DNA from: a virus
Strand: one strand, 5' to 3'
IMG/VR virus record: IMGVR_UViG_3300020186_000033
Span: 1-45,738 of that record
DNA length: 45,738 bases
Shown here piece by piece: positions 40,151 through 45,738 of this stretch. A model generated the notes under the pieces. It worked only from the letters and a program-made list of their open reading frames with translations. It was not told the origin of the DNA and did not search any database. The translations under genes were made by a program, and so were the position numbers. Each line of letters opens with the position of its first letter. Positions within the stretch are counted from its first letter, which is position 1.

Positions 40151-40969
40151 TCACTCCTTGATGGCGGTGATGCGCAATGCGTTGCGCTTGTCCCGGGCGA
40201 CGCGGAGCCCATGCCCAGTCGCGATCTTGACATCGGCCGCGATCAGCTTGCGCAGGGCGTCGCCCGCAGCGTCATAGGCCTTGGCTCCGGCCTTGTTCCC
40301 GATCCAGTCTGCGGCGGCGGCGGCCCATGCGTTGTTGCCTTCGAAGTCGACGACTCGGTGAGCTTCCGGCATTTCGTGCTTCTCGGGCGTGTCGCTCGGC
40401 GGCATCTTGAGCGTGACGCACTCCCAGAACTCGGTTTCGGCCGTGATTAGCGTCGCGGCGAACGACTCGTTGAAATCGATCTGCTGATAATCCCAGTCGT
40501 TGCCCAGGATCGCCGAGAGATAGGCGCGGCGATGGCCGGTAACGATCATGTTGTGATGCAACTGAGGCTGATAGTTCGCCACGGCTTCGCGCAGTCCGGA
40601 CATCGCCGAGGTGTGCTTGCATTCGAGCACCGCGCTCGTGCCGTCCGGCAGCGACACCTCACCATCCAGGTTGCACGCCATTTTCAAGCCGGGGAGGCTT
40701 TTGGTGCGGAAGTCTCCGCGCGCGATGACCGGGAATCCGGTGATCTTCTCGAACCAGGCGGCGTTGAACGCTTCGGTGACGATTCCCAACTGCACGCGGA
40801 ACACGTCATCAAGTGAGTCCGGCGGGGATATCCCCGTCTTGATCTCCCACAACTTGCGGATCTTCTGCCGGTCGCCCGACATGAGGATGTTCGCGTCCGA
40901 GCCCCCGATCGAGCCTCGGCGCTTCTCGTGCCACGCTGCTGATTTCGGTTCCGGGATGATTGGCTGCAT
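40151..40969 (-). CDS. YqaJ-family (lambda exonuclease-like) nuclease, 272 aa
   Basis: WHEKRRGSIGGSDANIL at the start, LGIVTEAFNAAWFE, NLDGEVSLPDGTSAVLECKHT and LHHNMIVTGHRRAYL supply the conserved Arg, Gly-Gly-Ser, E, D and E-x-K of PDDEXK exonucleases of the YqaJ type. It should degrade 5' strands of double-stranded DNA to make tails for the ERF partner. Its first 161 bases overlap the end of the preceding gene in another frame, which is long for this genome. Confidence 0.88.
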   Translation of the reverse strand: MQPIIPEPKSAAWHEKRRGSIGGSDANILMSGDRQKIRKLWEIKTGISPPDSLDDVFRVQLGIVTEAFNAAWFEKITGFPVIARGDFRTKSLPGLKMACNLDGEVSLPDGTSAVLECKHTSAMSGLREAVANYQPQLHHNMIVTGHRRAYLSAILGNDWDYQQIDFNESFAATLITAETEFWECVTLKMPPSDTPEKHEMPEAHRVVDFEGNNAWAAAAADWIGNKAGAKAYDAAGDALRKLIAADVKIATGHGLRVARDKRNALRITAIKE

Positions 40970-41609
40970 TTGGGCCTTCCTCTTTTTCGGTTCTGATTAT
41001 CGGTGCTGGTTGCAGCGGCGACCATTGCTTGTTTCGCAAGCCAGCCATGTGTCGGCCGCGAGACTCGACGCGCTCCTTGGCGGATAGCCAGTCTTCCTTG
41101 GTGGGCTTGATGCTCTCCGGCGCCGGCTCCCCACCGGCGGCCTCGGCGAGCGCGAACTTCCAAGCGCGCCTCCATACATCCACCTCGATGCAACCCCAGA
41201 GCTCCCTCGGCGGGCAGTTGAGACGATCGGCGGCCTCCTCGAGTAGAGACCAGCTCTCCCAGCGCGTTCGCTCCATGATCTTCTTGCGGATGTCCGTGGC
41301 CAGGATGGTTTCCTGGATGACCCGGAGCGCGCGATCATCGCGAAGCTTTGGGGAGCCTAAATCGCTTTGGGGAGGCGCGCCCGGCGCGTCGGTCCAGCGC
41401 TGTTGCGAGAGCCAGGTGCTCGGATGCGCGATGAATGTCTGCTCGCTGCCGCTCTTCTCGGCGGCGTAGCGTCGAGCTCCCACGATGATCGCCTCCGGGT
41501 CGAGCTTCATCTTGATGACGCAGCGCACCCAGAGCTTCCTTGCGGCGATCTTGGCTATCTTGCGCGGGTAGATCTCCCAGAACTCCTCAAATTTATCGAG
41601 CTTGTTCAT
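40809..41609 (-). CDS. Replisome-organiser-like protein, 266 aa
   Basis: The start at 41609 (after CGGAAAAGCCAA) opens with LDKFEEFWEIYPRKIAKIAARKLW and continues to FIAHPSTWLSQQRW, the block common to phage replication proteins of DnaD or lambda O/helicase-loader type. The rest is helical and charged. The last ~55 residues lie in the frame overlapping the exonuclease start and look like chance sequence (REAPRLDRGLGREHPHVG), so the functional protein may end near residue 210 or an indel may hide an earlier stop. It probably loads a helicase at the origin. Confidence 0.6.
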   Translation of the reverse strand: MNKLDKFEEFWEIYPRKIAKIAARKLWVRCVIKMKLDPEAIIVGARRYAAEKSGSEQTFIAHPSTWLSQQRWTDAPGAPPQSDLGSPKLRDDRALRVIQETILATDIRKKIMERTRWESWSLLEEAADRLNCPPRELWGCIEVDVWRRAWKFALAEAAGGEPAPESIKPTKEDWLSAKERVESRGRHMAGLRNKQWSPLQPAPIIRTEKEEGPNAANHPGTEISSVAREAPRLDRGLGREHPHVGRPAEDPQVVGDQDGDIPAGLT

Positions 41610-41836
41610 TTGGCTTTTCCGCGCGGCAGGCGTGGCAGGTGGACATCGAGCCTGTAGCGTCCGCCGGCAATGGCCGAGACCGTCACCGCCAGCGCCCGCA
41701 CGGCGAATTGCCGGCTTGTGTAGGTCTCGCTGGTGAAAACCTTCTTGCCGTTGCCGCCCAGGATGCTGGCGTAGAACTGGCGGTTCTTGGAGCGCCGAAC
41801 GGCGAGCGTCCAAAGGGACTTCTTCCTTGTTTTCAT
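41606..41836 (-). CDS. DUF1508/YegP-like small protein, 76 aa
   Basis: ATG at 41836 after CTAGGAGACTCCGC. FYASILGGNGKKVFTSETYTSR with a following helix is the YegP-type unit, here a single copy with basic ends (MKTRKKSLWTLAVRRSK, LPRGKAK). Role unknown; the charge suggests nucleic acid contact. Its stop overlaps the next start. Confidence 0.65.
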   Translation of the reverse strand: MKTRKKSLWTLAVRRSKNRQFYASILGGNGKKVFTSETYTSRQFAVRALAVTVSAIAGGRYRLDVHLPRLPRGKAK

Positions 41837-41846
41837 GCGGAGTCTC

Positions 41847-41924
41847 CTAGAGATCGAGAACGTGAACAATGATAGCCCCGATAACGAGGATCAGGAGAAA
41901 AGCCGCGATGAGAATCATAATCAT
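41847..41924 (-). CDS. Membrane microprotein, 25 aa
   Basis: ATG at 41924 overlaps the stop of the gene before it (ATGA). The product is one hydrophobic span (IMILIAAFLLILVIGAIIV) with a short polar end. Coupling and composition support it; the ribosome binding site is weak. Function unknown. Confidence 0.45.
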   Translation of the reverse strand: MIMILIAAFLLILVIGAIIVHVLDL

Positions 41925-42154
41925 TTGATCCGCCAGACCCGCACTCCGCCATCAGCCGGCCTCACTGATCTGTAGGCTTCTTCCTTTTTTTTGCGATTCC
42001 TCCACGCGCTCGAAACCTTAGACTGGGCCCGAATGGCCTCGGCGCCCGGCGCGGCTGGGATGAAAAAACTATCGCCCACTTTCATCCCTTCGAATGGATA
42101 TTTGACCCAAGCCCTGTAGGCAAAAGGCATGCCGCGATCAATCGGGAACGTCAT
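41921..42154 (-). CDS. DUF7303-like small protein, 77 aa
   Basis: The ATG at 42154 has CGGAGCAAACCAGC before it and is preferred to starts at 42181 and 42190. YPFEGMKVGDSFFIP near the start and ADGGVRVWRIK at the end match the small phage family in which M-x-VGDSF and RVWR are constant (DUF7303-like). The rest is basic and helical (AWRNRKKKEEAYRSV). First gene of this leftward set, so its promoter should lie in the non-coding region upstream. Confidence 0.6.
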   Translation of the reverse strand: MTFPIDRGMPFAYRAWVKYPFEGMKVGDSFFIPAAPGAEAIRAQSKVSSAWRNRKKKEEAYRSVRPADGGVRVWRIK

Positions 42155-42242
42155 GCTGGTTTGCTCCGATTCGGGTTTCATCGCGAGCAATCTAAGTCAT
42201 GCTCATTTAGGTGTCGACTGATATTCGTGCATGGCTGCTATG

Positions 42243-42273
42243 CCCTTTCTGTTCCCTTTCTGTTCCTTTCTGT
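42243..42273. repeat. Iteron-like CCCTTTCTGTT direct repeats
   Basis: CCCTTTCTGTT occurs twice head to tail, followed by a shortened third copy CCTTTCTGTG. The run is pyrimidine-rich and lies about 90 bp upstream of the replication/recombination gene set, suitable for an origin iteron or an operator. Confidence 0.75.
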
Positions 42274-42793
42274 GAAAAGGACATATTCCGGGCTTCCGCT
42301 ATCTCCCCGTGGTGACTGGGGAGAGCCCCTTGGCGGTTTTGGGGCACCGACCGTTTCTCTCTAATCCTCCTCGATCCCCTGACTCACTCACGTGAGTCTA
42401 TCGCGGGGCCTTTGCGGTGGCGGTCGCCCCCCTCCCTAGAGGGGCTCACGGTTCAAATGTCGAGGATTCTATCGGTTCGCCTTGGCGGCTTGCGACAATC
42501 TGCGGAAGCGTCCACGTAATTGTAATTGCACCCCAGTGCACGTGGCAAAAAGACAGCAGAGAGAAACGCGCCCCGTTGGTATCGCTACGGAGCTAGAGCC
42601 TTTGGCCGTTGTCGGCCGCATCAGAAGCAAGCTTCGCCTGGCGTCTACTGCGTCCCGCGTAGTGCGATTCAGTTTCGTGGCCAAGAAAGATGCTCCTCAG
42701 AAAATTCGTCCGGCTGCGAAACATCTTGTGCGGCGGAGGGGTTTGGGGGCATTTTATGCCCGTGAACCTCTTGCCCAAGACAGGATGTTCCGC

Positions 42794-42854
42794 GAAACAG
42801 TCGGTGCTAACCGCTGTTTCAGGAGTCCCCGGGGGAGAAATCCCTCGGGAACTC
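42794..42854 (-). terminator. Tandem hairpins after the DnaA-like operon
   Basis: Read leftward, GAGTTCCCGAGGGA-TTTC-TCCCCCGGGGACTC (32 bases) forms 13 of 14 pairs, one of them G-T, and GAAACAGCGGT-TAGC-ACCG-A-CTGTTTC (27 bases) follows two bases later, starting 30 bp past the stop of the gene at 42884. Strength suits a terminator but no T run follows. They are equally symmetrical on the other strand. Confidence 0.55.
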
Positions 42855-42883
42855 ATCTAGAAAATCACCATGCTCTTGAAATG

Positions 42884-43063
42884 TCAACGGCGGATATCCG
42901 CTGGCTTGATCCTTGCCAGCTTCCCGCCTGGGCGCAGCGGCCCCGCCACCCGTTTCGTGATCTTCGGCGGCGGCGGTGCTGGCTTCGGCGGATTTGGCTT
43001 CTCCCCAAAGTCGCCAAGCGCGGGGGCCGAGAAAATGGGAAGCGGCGTCCAATGCTTTGTCAT
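42884..43063 (-). CDS. Pro-rich small protein, 59 aa
   Basis: ATG at 43063 overlaps the stop of the DnaA-like gene (ATGA). The product begins MTKHWTPLPIFSAPALGDF, has a Pro/Lys middle (KPNPPKPAPPPPKITKR) and a basic end (RIKPADIRR), as expected of a DNA- or protein-binding peptide. It has no own ribosome binding site; coupling is the main support. It contains one copy of the octamer TTGGGGAG. Confidence 0.55.
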   Translation of the reverse strand: MTKHWTPLPIFSAPALGDFGEKPNPPKPAPPPPKITKRVAGPLRPGGKLARIKPADIRR

Positions 43064-43827
43064 CGCGGGCTAATGATGTCGGTCGGGTTGGCGAAAAATT
43101 GCTTCATCTGATCGCGCATCTCCACGAAGTCGGCGAACAGGCGCGGCGTCTCCCGCACCCGCTTGATGCCCGACAGGACCGTCGTGTGATCGCGCGTGAA
43201 GTGCTGGGCGATCTGCATCACGGTGAGCATGGGCACGAGATCGTGAATCAGCGCATAGGCCAGCATCCGTGACTCGGCCACCCTGGGGCCCGAGCGCTTC
43301 GCCGCGTACATGACCGCAAGCGTGATCCGGCCGCGCATATGGCACACCGCCAGCGTGATCCAGGCCATGGGTTTCCTGGACGGGTCGAGGAGCATCGCGC
43401 CCCGGCCGAATTTCGTGGTCAAAGCATCCTCTTCGCGAATCCTCCCTAAAATGCCCTCGAGCGCCTTTAGGGCCCGGGCATTATGTCTTTCGTGATAGGT
43501 GAAAAACTCCGGGGTGATCGAAATCTTGCCGGCGCGACGCCATCCCGCGACAATCCGGCGCAGAGCCTTGATGTCTCGGGAGCCCCACCCATTGCCCGCC
43601 AGGAGCTCGTAGGCGTCGAATATGCGCGTCAGCCTTGTCCGCTCCCCATAACGGTACTCTTGCGCGCCCAGCCTCATAAAAACCGGCATGCCGGCGGCCA
43701 TGGCGCGAGTCTCGCGAATGTGGCCGACAAGATAATGCGCTGGAGGCGCTTCCGGCGCGCGGTGTCCGGTCCTGAGCGACTCCGCCATTTGGGCGATAGA
43801 CCTATACCCGGCCACCACGCGGTGCAC
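43060..43827 (-). CDS. DnaA domain-IV-like replication protein, 255 aa
   Basis: Residues about 185-225 (VAESRMLAYALIHDLVPML, then IAQHFTRDHTTVLSGIKRV) are the DNA-binding domain of DnaA, including the DHTTV signature (213-217). There is no Walker A or B, so the AAA+ part of DnaA is absent; instead residues 60-150 look like winged-helix or helical sequence (AYELLAGNGWGSRDIKAL). Start GTG at 43827 (GGAAAGGCGGG before it) overlaps the pentapeptide gene by 26 bases; ATG at 43788 is an alternative. It could recognise a DnaA-box-like origin or steer host DnaA. Confidence 0.6.
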   Translation of the reverse strand: MHRVVAGYRSIAQMAESLRTGHRAPEAPPAHYLVGHIRETRAMAAGMPVFMRLGAQEYRYGERTRLTRIFDAYELLAGNGWGSRDIKALRRIVAGWRRAGKISITPEFFTYHERHNARALKALEGILGRIREEDALTTKFGRGAMLLDPSRKPMAWITLAVCHMRGRITLAVMYAAKRSGPRVAESRMLAYALIHDLVPMLTVMQIAQHFTRDHTTVLSGIKRVRETPRLFADFVEMRDQMKQFFANPTDIISPR

Positions 43828-44080
43828 CCCGCCTTTCCGCGCGGAGGCGCTGAGGTAGGCCCGTGGGGAGAATGGTGCCCCGGAGGTCGGCCCCGGTGAA
43901 GTCGGCCCCGGCGAGGTGGGCCTGGCGGAGGTTGGCCCCGTTGAGGCTGACCCCGTTGAGGCACGCCCATCTGACGGCAAGGCCCAGCTTCACCGCCAAC
44001 GGCGCGTCTTCGGCGCACGGTATCTCCGCGCGAAACTGCAAATTGTTGCTCCAACGGGTTCTGACGTCGAATTTAATCAT
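43802..44080 (-). CDS. Small pentapeptide-repeat protein, 92 aa
   Basis: ATG at 44080 after TGAGGAGTGTCTACA. After a beta-type start (MIKFDVRTRWSNNLQFRAE) come about seven A(N/D)L/F-x-x repeats (LNGVSLNGANLRQAHLAG) and an Arg/Gly-rich tail. Only one or two coils of the beta helix would form, so it is much shorter than the relative at 3896-4435 and than MfpA. The tail overlaps the start of the DnaA-like gene. Confidence 0.75.
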   Translation of the reverse strand: MIKFDVRTRWSNNLQFRAEIPCAEDAPLAVKLGLAVRWACLNGVSLNGANLRQAHLAGADFTGADLRGTILPTGLPQRLRAERRGAPRGGRV

Positions 44081-44092
44081 TGTAGACACTCC

Positions 44093-44323
44093 TCAGGTTA
44101 TCGGATCGCCGTCGGCGTTCCCTGCTGCCGCCGCCTCGGCGTCCATGATCTGATCCGCGCGCGCACGTGTGAGCCAGTGCACATCGTAAGCCGGGCTATA
44201 GGTGGCGGATATCCACACCTTGTGACACGCCGTCATCCAACCGGCGTCCGTCCTGAATCGACCGATATGGCCGATCATACGGGCGGGCACGTCATCGCTG
44301 GTTTTAAAGCCGATCTTGGTCAT
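44093..44323 (-). CDS. Hypothetical early protein, 76 aa
   Basis: ATG at 44323 after AGAGGAGCGACCAG. It begins MTKIGFKTSDD, again MTK-type like other early genes, and has Trp/His-rich HKVWISATYSPAYDVHWL. Its last residues (GNADGDPIT) are encoded by leader element copy C, so the element doubles as coding sequence here. No family recognised. Confidence 0.65.
   Translation of the reverse strand: MTKIGFKTSDDVPARMIGHIGRFRTDAGWMTACHKVWISATYSPAYDVHWLTRARADQIMDAEAAAAGNADGDPIT
44098..44128 (-). repeat. Early-gene leader element, copy C (tail part)
   Basis: On the minus strand AGGGAACGCCGACGGCGATC followed by CGATAAC matches the tail of copies A and B, ahead of the pentapeptide gene at 43802. It overlaps the 3' end of the gene at 44093. 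The hairpin part is reduced to GGCGGCAGC. Confidence 0.6.
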
Positions 44324-44344
44324 CTGGTCGCTCCTCTTGGTCAG

Positions 44345-44370
44345 CAGACTCGCCGTCGGCGTTCCCTACG
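44345..44370 (-). repeat. Early-gene leader element, copy D (core)
   Basis: TAGGGAACGCCGACGGCGAG on the minus strand lies upstream of the ribosome binding site of the gene at 44093-44323. It agrees with copy C over 16 bases (GGGAACGCCGACGGCG+A) and then diverges. Confidence 0.6.
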
Positions 44371-44393
44371 GATCTTCCTGGCGATTGGGTCTA

Positions 44394-44627
44394 TTAGTCG
44401 TACGCTCCCTTTAGCTTAGGGCCCACTGTGGCGTCGTAGACCGCACCGTAGATCGCATCGTAGAGTTCCTGCAAAGCCTCCGCAGTCGCGTGGTCGCCGT
44501 AGTAAGCGACGTCCTCGTCGTGACCCTTCCAGCCCAGCGCATCAGCGATCAGCGTCGCCGTTGGAAGGTCGATCTCGATCTTCACGACCGCAGTCGAAGG
44601 GATCTGCACCTTGGTGCCTTGGATCAT
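44394..44627 (-). CDS. Hypothetical early protein, 77 aa
   Basis: ATG at 44627 after AAAGGAGACACAACAC. Beta-type start (IQGTKVQIPSTAVVKIEIDL) and acidic helical C-terminus (ATAEALQELYDAIYGAVYD). Very acidic overall, as in small host-takeover or DNA-mimic proteins, but nothing specific can be assigned. Confidence 0.65.
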   Translation of the reverse strand: MIQGTKVQIPSTAVVKIEIDLPTATLIADALGWKGHDEDVAYYGDHATAEALQELYDAIYGAVYDATVGPKLKGAYD

Positions 44628-44647
44628 GTGTTGTGTCTCCTTTGTGG

Positions 44648-45277
44648 TTATGGCTGACGTTGTCCCAAATTTGAGATGTTTTGAGCCATGCTGAACAGGC
44701 GCGCCGAAACATCAGCCCAGTATGCGTGACCTTCAGCGGTCGCGCCCCACGCGAACAGCTTATTCAGAGCGTGGGCCATCTCTCTGATGTTCACCGAGTC
44801 CGGACCGAATTTAGATTCTTCGAATTTGTCGTTCGTTCGATCCCTCGGCGAGTTGAGCGTGTCGAGCTTGGGGACTGCTGTTGTGGACGCGCTGGGGTCG
44901 GCCTTGGTCAAGACCCATCCCGCCGCCTCAATCGCAGCGAGTTCCTGGCGCGTGTTCGAGCGTAGGAATTCGCGATCGGCGTGGGTCCCTGAGTGCCACA
45001 ATCGGGGGACTATCGTTTGAGCCAGTGTTTCCACCAGCCTGTCACGTTCATTCATATCTAGTTCTCCTCTTCCGTCTTCTTGGAGTTCGCCGCCGTATTT
45101 GACGGCCATCTGCCGAGCGAACTGTAGAGCCGCCTCGTATCCGGCATGGGTCTGAGAGTACTGGCGCGGCGCGAAATTATCGAGACTAGCGTACACGCGC
45201 ACCAGGGTTCCAGAGCTATCCAAGTAGACCAGAGTACGGGGCGGGAGTTCATGGGGTTCATGGGGTTCATTGGTCAT
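44648..45277 (-). CDS. Hypothetical early protein, 209 aa, possibly two fused units
   Basis: The ORF runs from 45277. Residues 14-70 form one unit (LVYLDSSGTLVRVYASLDN, YSQTHAGYEAALQFARQMAV). At residue 75 an ATG (45055) is preceded by AGAGGAGAACTAGAT and starts a second unit, MNERDRLVETLAQTIVPRLW then TRQELAAIEAAGWVL, that resembles a stand-alone phage protein. No stop separates them, so this is either a fusion or a gene with internal re-initiation. The start region has a 9 bp repeat ATGAACCCC. Confidence 0.6.
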   Translation of the reverse strand: MTNEPHEPHELPPRTLVYLDSSGTLVRVYASLDNFAPRQYSQTHAGYEAALQFARQMAVKYGGELQEDGRGELDMNERDRLVETLAQTIVPRLWHSGTHADREFLRSNTRQELAAIEAAGWVLTKADPSASTTAVPKLDTLNSPRDRTNDKFEESKFGPDSVNIREMAHALNKLFAWGATAEGHAYWADVSARLFSMAQNISNLGQRQP

Positions 45278-45283
45278 ATCGGT

Positions 45284-45523
45284 TCAGCTATCCACGATGA
45301 AATCATTTGATAGGTACGTGGCGACCACGCATTTTCCTTTCCTCGATGCGACCACGACTATGGCGTCCCGTTTGCCGCTCTCCCCATGGCGGCGTGCAAA
45401 GGCACGCGCGTAATGGTCAGCCGGTTGGATGGTGTCGAATGTCGCGATCGTCGGGTACGTTCTCCATTTGTATTGTGGGTCTAGCATTTTCTGAAAGACC
45501 CGATACGCCCATTTATGCGACAT
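45284..45523 (-). CDS. Hypothetical early protein, 79 aa
   Basis: ATG at 45523 after CTAGGAGAGTTTTG, sharing bases with the stop of the gene before it (TGATG). Basic and aromatic (MSHKWAYRVFQKMLDP, YKWRTYPTIATFDTI), small and soluble. No family recognised. Confidence 0.65.
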   Translation of the reverse strand: MSHKWAYRVFQKMLDPQYKWRTYPTIATFDTIQPADHYARAFARRHGESGKRDAIVVVASRKGKCVVATYLSNDFIVDS

Positions 45524-45738
45524 CAAAACTCTCCTAGGTGGATCTTGCGCAGCCTCGCGACGTAGGCCAACAGCCTTCTGAAAACTTCGGGCTCCAGCGC
45601 GACAACCAAGTTGTCGTGGTGGTTCACAGCGAGCCAGATCTGGGAACCGTCAAAACTCACATAAACCCCATCCCCAATGTGCTCGGGCTCGGGGTAGGTG
45701 TGGGGATTTGGCTCAACCGTCTCGCTCATCGGATCCTC
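45523..45738 (-). CDS. Small early protein open to the right edge
   Basis: The frame is open from 45738; an ATG at 45729 follows GAGGATCCG, which could serve as its own ribosome binding site (68 aa). The part VYVSFDGSQIWLAVNHHDN and VALEPEVFRRLLAYVARLRK is a unit seen in small phage proteins of unknown role. Read across the ends it would be the C-terminus of the ORF at 1-90, giving 101 aa. Which start is used cannot be told from the window alone. Confidence 0.6.
   Translation of the reverse strand, partial: EDPMSETVEPNPHTYPEPEHIGDGVYVSFDGSQIWLAVNHHDNLVVALEPEVFRRLLAYVARLRKIHLGEF

Larger units (their letters stand above)
42191..42883. other. Non-coding region rich in hairpins, about 690 bp
   Basis: No ORF in it has a ribosome binding site or a recognisable product. 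By eye it holds at least eight hairpins: 42303-42323, 42325-42345, 42381-42398 (GACTCAC/GTGAGTC), 42429-42444 (CCCCTC/GAGGGG), 42512-42545 (CCACGT/ACGTGG), 42747-42761 (GGGCAT/ATGCCC), 42794-42820 and 42823-42854, plus the CTTTCTGTT direct repeats at 42243-42273. It lies between the DnaA-like operon and the replication operon, so it may be the origin, a structured RNA, or a terminator and promoter array. Confidence 0.6.

Noticed and set aside
42482-43111. 209-codon plus-strand ORF
   Set aside because: It is antisense to the coupled 59 aa gene and the end of the DnaA-like gene, has no ribosome binding site, and its sequence is Arg-rich chance translation.
1-45738. tRNA genes, integrase, CI-type repressor, attachment site
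   Set aside because: None was recognised on reading either strand; absence by eye is weaker than a tRNAscan or HMM search.

Overview
The window reads as a nearly complete tailed-phage genome, GC-rich (roughly 60-63% by eye) and densely coded, with no host genes, tRNAs, rRNAs, integrase, CI-type repressor or insertion sequence recognised. The head and tail genes are podovirus-like in the P22 style: a ~720-residue portal, a gp10-like tail hub, an adaptor and a run of ejection proteins, with no tape measure or sheath. The GTA-type three-helix holin, the high GC and the style of the small genes suggest an alphaproteobacterial host; that is inference. No lysogeny gene was seen, so a lytic lifestyle is the simpler reading.

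Layout: (1) 1-4435, leftward early genes: small unknowns, a short sliding-clamp-like protein, a degenerate vWA-like protein paired with a MoxR/CobS-like AAA+ ATPase, and a pentapeptide-repeat protein. (2) 4436-5196, the divergent control region, with operator-like repeats, a CAACCGT heptamer array and a cluster of a genome-wide octamer. (3) 5197-7496, small and large terminase. (4) 7529-15629, an 8 kb accessory block between terminase and portal: putative glycosyltransferases, an epimerase, two methyltransferases, a 2OG-Fe(II) oxygenase and a MptE/Maf-like protein, plus a PDDEXK nuclease and a P5-like lysin-type protein. (5) 15702-37657, portal, GroES-like co-chaperonin, scaffold, major capsid protein, decoration/fibre proteins, adaptor, tail hub, ejection proteins, a HExxH protein, a tail-collar fibre and holin. 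(6) 37638-42154, leftward small genes and recombination/replication genes: a possible SSB-like protein, an ERF annealing protein, a YqaJ exonuclease and a replisome organiser. (7) 42155-42883, a non-coding region rich in hairpins. (8) 42884-45738, leftward genes: a DnaA domain-IV-like protein, a second pentapeptide protein and small unknowns.

The two window edges appear to be neighbours. The leftward ORF cut at position 1 continues in frame from position 45738 to a stop at 45523, which would make one 101-residue protein. On a joined map there is a single divergence (4.4-5.2 kb), a single convergence (about 37.65 kb), one leftward early/replication arm and one rightward late arm, as expected of a complete circularly permuted or circularised phage genome. 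Joining the ends is inference.

Many genes overlap by ATGA or GTGA, so translational coupling is the rule. That coupling supports several very short genes (25-59 residues). The features most worth pursuing are the glycan/modification cassette, the structured 42.2-42.9 kb region, the enriched octamer TTGGGGAG, the repeated leader element in front of early genes, and the decayed endonuclease VII gene set among hairpins behind the capsid gene.
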